Shown: in pieces, positions 1-5,927 of the stretch | Layout of the letters: each line of letters opens with the position of its first letter | Numbering within the stretch: the stretch's first letter is position 1 | Origin: Muribaculaceae bacterium | Lineage (GTDB): Bacteria > Bacteroidota > Bacteroidia > Bacteroidales > Muribaculaceae | Length of the DNA: 16,342 bases | Assembly (NCBI GenBank): GCA_009775375.1 | Contig: VSPO01000075.1 | Coordinates: 1 to 16,342 of the forward strand | Direction of reading: 5' to 3' | The notes under the pieces: model-generated | Seen by the model: the letters and a program-made list of their open reading frames with translations, nothing else | Told to the model about the DNA's origin: nothing | Database searches by the model: none | Made by a program: the position numbers and the translations under genes

Positions 1-714
1 GAATTTATCAGGATTGGCTTTCCAATCGAATTTGCCACCATCGACAATGATGCCTCCAAGACTCGTGCCGTGGCCACCAAGAAACTTTGTGGCTGAATGC
101 ACCACGATGTCTGCTCCCAATTCAATCGGGCGGATAAGATAAGGCGTGCCGAAAGTGTTGTCGACAATCAAGGGGATGCCATGGCTGTGGGCAATCTCCG
201 CCAGCTTTTCAATGTCGGCAACGTCGGAATTGGGATTGCCCAGGGTCTCCACGTAGAGAGCCTTTGTATTCTCCTTGATGGCGCTATCTATAGCATCAAA
301 GTCATGCACGTCGACAAAAGTGGAGGTGATCCCCCGTTGCGACAGCGTGTGGGTAATCAGGTTGTACGTTCCTCCATATAGATTGTCGGCGGCCACAATA
401 TGGTCACCGTTCTGAAGGATATTGTCGAGCGCGTAGGTTATAGCCGCCGCACCGCTCGCCACGGCCAGTCCGGCCACACCGCCTTCAAGCGCCGCCACGC
501 GGTCTTCCAGGACTCCCTGCGTAGAATTGGTCAGCCTGCCATAGATATTTCCGGCATCGCGCAAGCCGAAACGGTCGGCGGCGTGTTGGGAGTCGTGGAA
601 TACGTAGGAGGTTGTCTGATAGATTGGCACAGCCCTTGCGTCGGTTGCAACGTCGGGGGTCTCTTGGCCGACATGAAGTTGAAGCGTCTCGAAATGTAGA
701 TTTTTCTTTGCCAT
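1..714 (-). CDS. metY: O-acetylhomoserine sulfhydrylase (PLP-dependent), 3' end cut by window edge
   Basis: My reverse-strand translation gives 238 residues from an ATG at 714, still open at base 1. The family is the Cys/Met-metabolism PLP enzymes (fold type I). Seen: an IYQTTSYVF segment (about 31-39), IYGRLTNST (57-65), the ASGAAA loop (86-91), ETLGNPN (156-162), DNTFGTPYL (185-193, with the PLP-contacting Asp) and SATKFLGGHGT (207-217), where Lys210 is the expected Schiff-base lysine. These motifs and the N-terminal FETLQLHVGQ fit O-acetylhomoserine aminocarboxypropyltransferase (about 430 residues in the family) better than cystathionine gamma-synthase. The enzyme would convert O-acetyl-L-homoserine plus sulfide to homocysteine in the cytoplasm for methionine synthesis. 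Roughly the C-terminal 45 percent is missing only because the window ends. It is divergent from an Lrp/AsnC gene that probably regulates it. Methionine gamma-lyase is a less likely alternative. Confidence 0.9.
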   Translation of the reverse strand, partial: MAKKNLHFETLQLHVGQETPDVATDARAVPIYQTTSYVFHDSQHAADRFGLRDAGNIYGRLTNSTQGVLEDRVAALEGGVAGLAVASGAAAITYALDNILQNGDHIVAADNLYGGTYNLITHTLSQRGITSTFVDVHDFDAIDSAIKENTKALYVETLGNPNSDVADIEKLAEIAHSHGIPLIVDNTFGTPYLIRPIELGADIVVHSATKFLGGHGTSLGGIIVDGGKFDWKANPDKF

Positions 715-723
715 AGTTATATT

Positions 724-753
724 GGATTTATCGGGATTTATCCGGATTTTGAT
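724..753. repeat. Three tandem 10-bp repeats in the sulfhydrylase leader
   Basis: Three adjacent 10-bp units run on the plus strand: GGATTTATCG (724-733), GGATTTATCC (734-743) and GGATTTTGAT (744-753). The first two differ at one base; the third shares the first six bases. The spacing is about one helical turn. They lie between the predicted transcription start and the start codon of the minus-strand gene, so they could be protein-binding sites or a small RNA structure. Their role is unknown. Confidence 0.55.
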
Positions 754-757
754 ACTG

Positions 758-788
758 CAAAATTAGAAATAGCAATAATTCCTTCCAA
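758..788 (-). promoter_or_regulatory. Bacteroidetes-type promoter for the sulfhydrylase gene
   Basis: On the minus strand a TTGG box (788-785) is followed, 19 bp later, by TAATTTTG (765-758). This matches the Bacteroidetes primary-sigma pattern of a -33 TTG box and a -7 TAnnTTTG box. Transcription would start near 751-754, giving a leader of about 40 nt before the ATG at 714. An AATTA-N10-TAATT dyad (761-780) overlaps the -7 box and is a candidate operator. The leader is too short for a SAM riboswitch. Confidence 0.6.
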
Positions 789-816
789 GAACAGGCTGAA
801 ATTTAGATAATTTTAT

Positions 817-824
817 TAACTTTG
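817..824 (+). promoter_or_regulatory. Candidate -7 box for the Lrp/AsnC gene
   Basis: TAACTTTG at 817-824 is a full match to the Bacteroidetes TAnnTTTG -7 box and lies 84 bp upstream of the ATG at 909. The -33 region (around 795-798, GCTG) is a poor match. A small AT dyad, TAAT-TTT-ATTA at 808-818, overlaps the upstream side of the box and could be an autoregulatory site. Expected start of transcription is near 831. Confidence 0.5.
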
Positions 825-828
825 CATC

Positions 829-880
829 AAATATGCGAATATCCTTCCTTCATGCCGCATAATTATATAAATATGCAGAA
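829..880. repeat. Direct repeat in the Lrp/AsnC leader
   Basis: AAATATGCGAAT (829-840) and AAATATGCAGAA (869-880) share their first eight bases and are 40 bp apart, about four helical turns. Both lie at or downstream of the predicted transcription start of the regulator gene. They could be operator half-sites for Lrp-type wrapping, but the region is AT-rich and chance is possible. Confidence 0.3.
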
Positions 881-908
881 ATAATATTCTCTGGCAAATT
901 CTATAGAC

Positions 909-1391
909 ATGGCATCAGAATTAGACGAATCCGACATCCGGATCATGAATCAGCTTCAGGAAAATTCCAAGCTTACCAACAAAGAACTGGCAGCGGCCAT
1001 CCATCTCTCCCCCACTCCGACGTTTGAGAGGGTGAAGCGTCTTGAGCGTGAGGGCTACATTAAGAAGTATACGGCCGTGCTCGACGCAGAAAAGCTCGAC
1101 TGCGGGTTTGTGGCTTTCTGCTTTATCAAGATGAAGCAGCATTCATATGCCAACGGCATAAAGATCATGGAGGAGGTGCAGACGATTCCGGAGATTGCGG
1201 AATGCTATAATATCTCGGGCGATTACGACTTTCTCCTTAAGATATATACCAAGGACATGAAATCTTATCAGAAATTCATTCTCAAGATTCTCGGAGAACT
1301 CGATTGCATCGGTTCGCTAAGCAGCTCGTTCGTGCTTGGGGAGGTGAAGAACTCACATATCCTGCCGCTGCTATCCAGAGTTAAGAATTAG
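909..1391 (+). CDS. Lrp/AsnC family transcriptional regulator
   Basis: A 160-residue protein, the normal length for the family. Residues about 4-60 form the AsnC-type winged helix-turn-helix: LDESDIRIMNQLQENSK, then the recognition-helix region LSPTPTFERVKRLEREGYI. Residues about 66-142 form the RAM/AsnC ligand-binding domain, with the conserved ECYNISGDYDFLLKI stretch (98-112) and its Gly104. Such proteins form dimers and octamers in the cytoplasm and sense amino acids. The gene is divergent from an O-acetylhomoserine sulfhydrylase gene, and the two promoters face apart within 194 bp. By family precedent it probably regulates that gene and itself, perhaps in response to methionine or another amino acid; the effector cannot be read from the sequence. 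The ATG at 909 is chosen because LDxxDxxIL-type residues begin right after it. Confidence 0.93.
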   Translation: MASELDESDIRIMNQLQENSKLTNKELAAAIHLSPTPTFERVKRLEREGYIKKYTAVLDAEKLDCGFVAFCFIKMKQHSYANGIKIMEEVQTIPEIAECYNISGDYDFLLKIYTKDMKSYQKFILKILGELDCIGSLSSSFVLGEVKNSHILPLLSRVKN

Positions 1392-1400
1392 AGCTTCCTT

Positions 1401-1459
1401 AGAGCGTGTTCCTTAAAATTTCGGGGCCGTAGGGGCGGTGATTTTAAGGAACACGCCCT
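1401..1459. repeat. Long inverted repeat after the Lrp/AsnC gene (REP-like or terminator)
   Basis: Arms at 1401-1419 and 1441-1459 pair over 18 of 19 positions. The inner 16 bp (GCGTGTTCCTTAAAAT, 1404-1419, against 1441-1456) are perfect; the only mismatch is A1403 opposite C1457. The 21-nt centre is G-rich and contains CCG...CGG, which could extend the structure. It begins 10 bp after the stop codon of the regulator, so it may end that transcript. There is no T-run after the right arm, which is unusual for an intrinsic terminator. The length and symmetry also fit a dispersed REP/MITE-like element. Confidence 0.6.
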
Positions 1460-1762
1460 ATGGAGGACGCATTCACTATGTTAATTTTTTTAACATGAAA
1501 ATGACTTGTCCTTAAAATCCAATTCTTCATATCCTCTTTTTTCTGACTGAAACCGCGTGGGCCCATATTCCGTCATTCCAGCACTGACTTGCCGCCGTCG
1601 AAACTTCAATCCGACTCTTAAACCTTTTATGCGTAAAGAGGTCAGTATAACGTGTTTCATGAGTAAGTGTAGCATGTACACACAAAGAAACATCCCCGAC
1701 CATAGGTAGGGAAAAATCGAATCTCTATAAACCAATAAAACCCTCTAATTAAACAATCCGTC
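1460..1762. other. Noncoding gap upstream of the outer-membrane barrel gene
   Basis: About 300 bp without a credible gene. It holds a weak AT hairpin (ATGTTAA at 1478-1484, TTAACAT at 1490-1496). A TCCTTAAAATCC stretch near 1507-1518 resembles part of the preceding inverted-repeat arm and may be chance. I found no TAnnTTTG box, so the promoter of the downstream gene is not recognised; it may use another sigma factor or a diverged box. Short minus-strand frames here have no recognisable protein features. Confidence 0.5.
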
Positions 1763-4597
1763 ATGAAGACAAGAAGGCTATCACTAATCCTCATCGCCTT
1801 ATTGACAGTCGCTTCCTCTTGGGCCGCCAATATAAAAGGTAAGATTGTGGATGCCGACAGCAAGCCGCTTCCGGGAGTAGCAGTTCAGTTGATCTCCATG
1901 CCCGACACCATCAGGGCAGGATATTCCCTCATTGGGGAAAAGGGCACTTTCAACTTTAAGAACCTTAAGCCGGGAAGCTACATCCTTTCAGCCACAATGA
2001 CCGGCATGGACGACATAAGCAAGACCATTGATATTGCAGATGCCGACAAGACGGTAGAGCTCGGCAACATGACAATGACAGAAAGCGCCATAATGCTCGG
2101 AGAAGCTGTCGTCACCGCCGTAAAGGCAGCAGTAGTAGCCAAACAAGACACTATTGAATTCAACGCCGGGTCTTACCACACGGCTCCAAACGCCACCGTC
2201 AACGACCTTCTGAAGAAACTCCCCGGAGTGGAGATAGGCACCGATGGATCCATCACTTCCAATGGGAAGACCATCAAGAAAATCCTCGTAGACGGGAAAG
2301 AGTTCTTCGGCGACGACCCCCAATTGGCCACCAAGAACCTTCCTTCAAACATGGTGGACCGTGTGCAGGTGGTGGACCGTAAAAGCGACCTTGCCCGACT
2401 CACGGGAGTTGACGACGGAGAAGAGGAGACCGTAATCAACCTCACCGTAAAGAAAGACATGAACAACGGATGGTTTGGCAACGTCGGAGGAGGATATGGC
2501 ACCGACGACCGCTATCAGGGCAGTTTCGTCGTCAACAACTTCAATAACGGCAACCAAATCACGCTGCTCGGAGGAGCCAACAACATTAATAATATGGGAT
2601 TTTCCGACATGGGCAGAGGCCGGTTTCGCGACTTCGGAGGGAATGGAGGCATCAACCGCTCACAGCGCATCGGCCTTAACTTCAATGTCGGCAAGGAGGA
2701 GATATTCAGAGTCGGAGGAAACGTATTCTACTCCCATTCCGACAGGACATCTACAAGAAAGACCGCAACCCAGTTTCTTTTCCCGGATTCAGTGAGCTAT
2801 CAGAACTCCGGGTCGCGCTCCCGCGACAAGGGGCACAACATCCGCTCGGATTTCCGAGTGCAATGGAATATTGATGATTACAACACAATCGAATTCCGCC
2901 CGAATTTCAGCCTAAATTTCAGGAACGCCCTTTCAAATGATTCCTCATTCCTTTTTGCAGGCGACCAGCAGCGGACACCCGTCAACAGCAACCGCAACTC
3001 CCGCACCAACAAGGGACACAGCATCCAGACCGGAGGCAATTTCATCTACAACCATAAATTCGCTTCCCGCCCCGGCCGGTCGCTAAGCTTCCAAGTGAAC
3101 TACAGTTTCTCCGACACCCGCGAGAAAGGCACAACCTGGAGCGACATAGAGTATTTCCTTCGCCAAGACGACAGCGAACTCCTCTATCGCTTTCTCGACA
3201 ATAAGTCATGGTCGAACTCCATACAGACGCGACTGACTTGGACAGAACCTTTAGGCGACGCCAAAAACGGCAATTTCCTTGACTTCGCCTACAGGATGCA
3301 ATATCGATGGAACAACGCCGACAAACTTACGTATGACCTTCCGACCCCGGACAACACCGAAAATTTCATCCCCGAGGAGTTTGACCACGTGCCTGTTGAC
3401 GCCATCCTTTCGGAGCAACTCAGCAACAGCTTCCGCAATAAATTCTTCAACCAGGAATTGCAAGTGGGTTATAAGAAAGTCAATAAGAAATACAATCTCG
3501 ACGCCGGAGTAATGTTCACGCCGTCGATGTCGAAGAGCGAAGACCTCATCAACAATTCCCGCAACATACCGGAGCGTTGGGTATGGAATGTCTCCCCGTA
3601 TGCCCGGTTTCGCTATCGATTCAGCAAGCAAAGCTCCATCAAGGCAAACTACAGGGCAAGGACATCACAGCCCAGCATGACGCAGCTGCAACCCGTGGAA
3701 GACGTGTCGGACCCGCTCAACATCATAAAGGGTAATCCGTCGTTGAAACCGACCTTCACTCAAAACATAGGCCTGCATTACAATGACTACCGTCCGGAAT
3801 CGCAACAGGCTATTTTCACGATGCTCAATGCCTCGTTTGCGATCAATTCCATCGTGTCGAAGACTGTCACCAACTCTGAGACCGGCGGCAGGACAACAAC
3901 CTATGGCAACGTCAACGGCAACTTCAACATCTTCGGAATGTTTATGCTCAACCGTCCGTTCGCCAACCGCAAATGGCGCTTCAACGTCCGCATGAACGCA
4001 CGCTATGCTTCCACTCCCGGCTACATCAACGGAGAGTTCAACCGCACCGGCAATCTCGGCCTCTCCCCCTCCGCCGGACTGACTTTCTCTTCCGACATCT
4101 TCCAGATGACGGTCAACCCGAATTATTCTTACGGCCGGGTAGACAATACGCTTCCCATGCAAAAGAACAGAATCACCCATTCCTACGGATTCCGATCGGA
4201 TGCATCCCTGTATTTGCCATTCGGATTGCAGCTCAACACCGACCTCTCATTCTCAAATTCCACCGGTTATTCCCAGGGATTTGATTCCAAGCAATGGCTA
4301 TGGAACGCGGAGCTCTCCTACTCCGTACTTTCCGACAAATCGCTGACCTTCTCCGTCCGCGCCTACGACCTTCTTGGACAAAAACAGAACATCAGCCGTT
4401 CGGTCAGCGCAAACTCGATTGTTGACTCTGAGTTCAACGACCTGACCCGCTACGTGATGTTTGGAGTGACCTGGAATTTCAACACACTCAGGAAAAAGAA
4501 CAAGGGACCCAACGGAGAGGATATGTTCATGCCCGGACCCGGCGGGCCACGCGGCGGACCCGGCGGACCTCCTCCCGGAGGAAGACGTCCTTTCTGA
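1763..4597 (+). CDS. Outer-membrane beta-barrel protein, TonB-receptor-like, with N-terminal carboxypeptidase-regulatory-like domain
   Basis: A 944-residue exported protein. Residues 1-21 are a Sec signal peptide (basic MKTRR, hydrophobic core, cleavage near SSWA). Residues about 23-105 are a carboxypeptidase-regulatory-like beta-sandwich (IKGKIVDADSKPLPGVAVQL). Residues about 125-230 resemble a TonB plug (NDLLKKLPGVEI, KKILVDGKEFFGDDP, then MVDRVQVVDRKSD). The rest, to about 907, is rich in alternating aromatic strands typical of an outer-membrane barrel and ends in VMFGVTWNFN. This layout matches the Bacteroidetes outer-membrane beta-barrel family related to TonB-dependent receptors (OMP_b-brl_3 type). 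Residues about 914-944 are a Gly/Pro-rich tail after the last strand. The cargo is unknown. No SusD partner lies beside it; the next gene is an exported hydrolase 113 bp downstream, past a terminator-like hairpin. Confidence 0.88.
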   Translation: MKTRRLSLILIALLTVASSWAANIKGKIVDADSKPLPGVAVQLISMPDTIRAGYSLIGEKGTFNFKNLKPGSYILSATMTGMDDISKTIDIADADKTVELGNMTMTESAIMLGEAVVTAVKAAVVAKQDTIEFNAGSYHTAPNATVNDLLKKLPGVEIGTDGSITSNGKTIKKILVDGKEFFGDDPQLATKNLPSNMVDRVQVVDRKSDLARLTGVDDGEEETVINLTVKKDMNNGWFGNVGGGYGTDDRYQGSFVVNNFNNGNQITLLGGANNINNMGFSDMGRGRFRDFGGNGGINRSQRIGLNFNVGKEEIFRVGGNVFYSHSDRTSTRKTATQFLFPDSVSYQNSGSRSRDKGHNIRSDFRVQWNIDDYNTIEFRPNFSLNFRNALSNDSSFLFAGDQQRTPVNSNRNSRTNKGHSIQTGGNFIYNHKFASRPGRSLSFQVNYSFSDTREKGTTWSDIEYFLRQDDSELLYRFLDNKSWSNSIQTRLTWTEPLGDAKNGNFLDFAYRMQYRWNNADKLTYDLPTPDNTENFIPEEFDHVPVDAILSEQLSNSFRNKFFNQELQVGYKKVNKKYNLDAGVMFTPSMSKSEDLINNSRNIPERWVWNVSPYARFRYRFSKQSSIKANYRARTSQPSMTQLQPVEDVSDPLNIIKGNPSLKPTFTQNIGLHYNDYRPESQQAIFTMLNASFAINSIVSKTVTNSETGGRTTTYGNVNGNFNIFGMFMLNRPFANRKWRFNVRMNARYASTPGYINGEFNRTGNLGLSPSAGLTFSSDIFQMTVNPNYSYGRVDNTLPMQKNRITHSYGFRSDASLYLPFGLQLNTDLSFSNSTGYSQGFDSKQWLWNAELSYSVLSDKSLTFSVRAYDLLGQKQNISRSVSANSIVDSEFNDLTRYVMFGVTWNFNTLRKKNKGPNGEDMFMPGPGGPRGGPGGPPPGGRRPF

Positions 4598-4631
4598 AAC
4601 ATTTGATTCAATTATCTTGTTAATCCTATTG

Positions 4632-4680
4632 AGGACTGCCGGGCAACGCGCCTCGACAGTCCTTATCTTTCTCTTTCCTC
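4632..4680 (+). terminator. Hairpin with T-rich tail after the barrel gene
   Basis: AGGACTG (4632-4638) pairs with CAGTCCT (4657-4663) around an 18-nt GC-rich loop, and a pyrimidine-rich, T-rich stretch follows (4664-4680). It sits 35 bp after the barrel gene stop and 48 bp before the next start. It looks like an intrinsic terminator, though the stem is short and the loop long; it may only attenuate read-through into the hydrolase gene. Confidence 0.5.
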
Positions 4681-4710
4681 AATTCATTCTTATCTTCCCA
4701 AACTTCGTTT

Positions 4711-5760
4711 ATGAAAAAACTTCCGACATTCGTTCTGCTCCTCTCCATCATGGCATGCGCCGCCAATGCCTGGGATATCAAAGAGAAATACACGGGACCT
4801 AAAACCCCCACTACCGACACGAGCTGGCATCCCGACATACTTGAAGGCTATCAGGCAAGATACGTGGACCAAGGAATGGCCTTCGACGGGCCTTGCCGCT
4901 CCACTATCATCCGGAAGATATGCATGACCAAATCAAAAAAGGCATATCTTTATATCCACGGATTCAACGACTATTTCTTCCAGAAAGAGATGGGGGAACG
5001 TTTCGTAGACTCCGGATACAATTTCTATGCCGTGGACCTTAGACGGTATGGACGCAGCAAAGAGCCGTGGCAATATCCCTACAACATCAGGAACCAGGAG
5101 GAATATTTTGCCGACATCGATTCCGCCATAGCGCAGATAAGACGAGACGGCAACACCGACATAACCCTTAGCGGACACTCGACAGGCGGACTGACCGTGG
5201 CTTTCATGGCGGCAATGAGAGGGGATGATTTTGGCGCGGACAGAGTCGTCACCGACAGCCCTTTTCTTGAATGGAACTACAATTCATTCATGAGGAACAT
5301 GGCCGTGCCGGTGGTGGGGTTTCTTGGAAAGATGTTCAAGAACTCGAAAATAAAACAAAGCCATTGCGACGGATATGCCTACAGTCTTCTTAAGGAGTAT
5401 TACGGCGAATGGACCTACAATACGGACTGGAAAATGGTGTATTCCCCTCCGGTCACCTTCTCCTGGGTCGGAGCCATCAACTCCGCTCAAGGAAGGCTCA
5501 TGAAGAAAGCTAAAAACATCAAGGTGCCGATACTCGTGATGCACAGCAGCAGGAAAATAGAGGGATGCAACTACACCCCGGAGTTTCAGACAGGCGACGC
5601 CGTGCTTGATCCGGCAATGCTTCAGGAAAGAGGGGAAAAACTTGGCTCAGTCAGGCAGGTCTGCGCCATCGACAGCGGCGTCCACGACCTAATCCTCAGT
5701 CATGAAAAGGCCCGCAACGCCGCCTACGACACTATCTTTTCCTTCATTCGTCGCCATTAG
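4711..5760 (+). CDS. Exported alpha/beta hydrolase (serine aminopeptidase S33/Hydrolase_4-like)
   Basis: 349 residues. The first 20 form an export signal (MKKLP, then a hydrophobic core). Cleavage could be after ANA (residue 20), or IMAC (13-16) could act as a non-standard lipobox. The fold signatures are an oxyanion-region strand YLYIHGFNDYF (79-89), VDLRRYGRSKEP (108-119) and the nucleophile elbow LSGHSTGG (153-160) with Ser157. His325 in SGVHDLILS is the expected catalytic His. The usual Asp after strand 7 is not at the canonical spot (VMHSSRKIEG); Asp296 in TGDAVLD is the best candidate. It is probably a lipase/esterase or lysophospholipase-like enzyme in the envelope, but the substrate is unknown. 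It follows the barrel gene with a hairpin between them, and no clear promoter of its own was seen. Confidence 0.85.
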   Translation: MKKLPTFVLLLSIMACAANAWDIKEKYTGPKTPTTDTSWHPDILEGYQARYVDQGMAFDGPCRSTIIRKICMTKSKKAYLYIHGFNDYFFQKEMGERFVDSGYNFYAVDLRRYGRSKEPWQYPYNIRNQEEYFADIDSAIAQIRRDGNTDITLSGHSTGGLTVAFMAAMRGDDFGADRVVTDSPFLEWNYNSFMRNMAVPVVGFLGKMFKNSKIKQSHCDGYAYSLLKEYYGEWTYNTDWKMVYSPPVTFSWVGAINSAQGRLMKKAKNIKVPILVMHSSRKIEGCNYTPEFQTGDAVLDPAMLQERGEKLGSVRQVCAIDSGVHDLILSHEKARNAAYDTIFSFIRRH

Positions 5761-5811
5761 AGCTCGTTGGTTGAAAATTCGTGGTCATAATATCAAATCT
5801 TCCGCCATATG

Positions 5812-5843
5812 CTTGCCAGATTTCCCTATTTTTAATAATTTTG
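5812..5843 (+). promoter_or_regulatory. Bacteroidetes-type promoter for relA
   Basis: CTTG (5812-5815), a 20-bp spacer, and TAATTTTG (5836-5843) match the -33/-7 pattern well. Transcription would begin near 5850, leaving a leader of about 78 nt before the ATG at 5928. No terminator was seen between the hydrolase stop (5760) and this promoter, so read-through from upstream is possible. Confidence 0.65.
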
Positions 5844-5927
5844 CATGGAAAGATGCTATCCGCAATCAATAATGACAGGCTATCCGGTATCGCCATCTGA
5901 TTACGGACAGCTACAACTGCTGAAGTT

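Noticed and set aside
97..699. Two plus-strand open frames of 94 and 99 codons
   Set aside because: They lie opposite the clear minus-strand sulfhydrylase frame with its PLP motifs and show no protein features of their own.
715..760. SAM riboswitch in front of the sulfhydrylase gene
   Set aside because: The predicted leader is only about 40 nt, too short for the known SAM riboswitch classes, and shows no matching fold.
1490..1863. Two short minus-strand open frames in the gap before the barrel gene
   Set aside because: The compositions are unlike neighbouring proteins, and one overlaps the signal peptide region of the barrel gene. No domain or convincing start was seen.
3665..4180. A 171-codon minus-strand open frame
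   Set aside because: It is antisense to the outer-membrane barrel gene, whose frame is continuous and recognisable; high GC at third positions creates such shadows.
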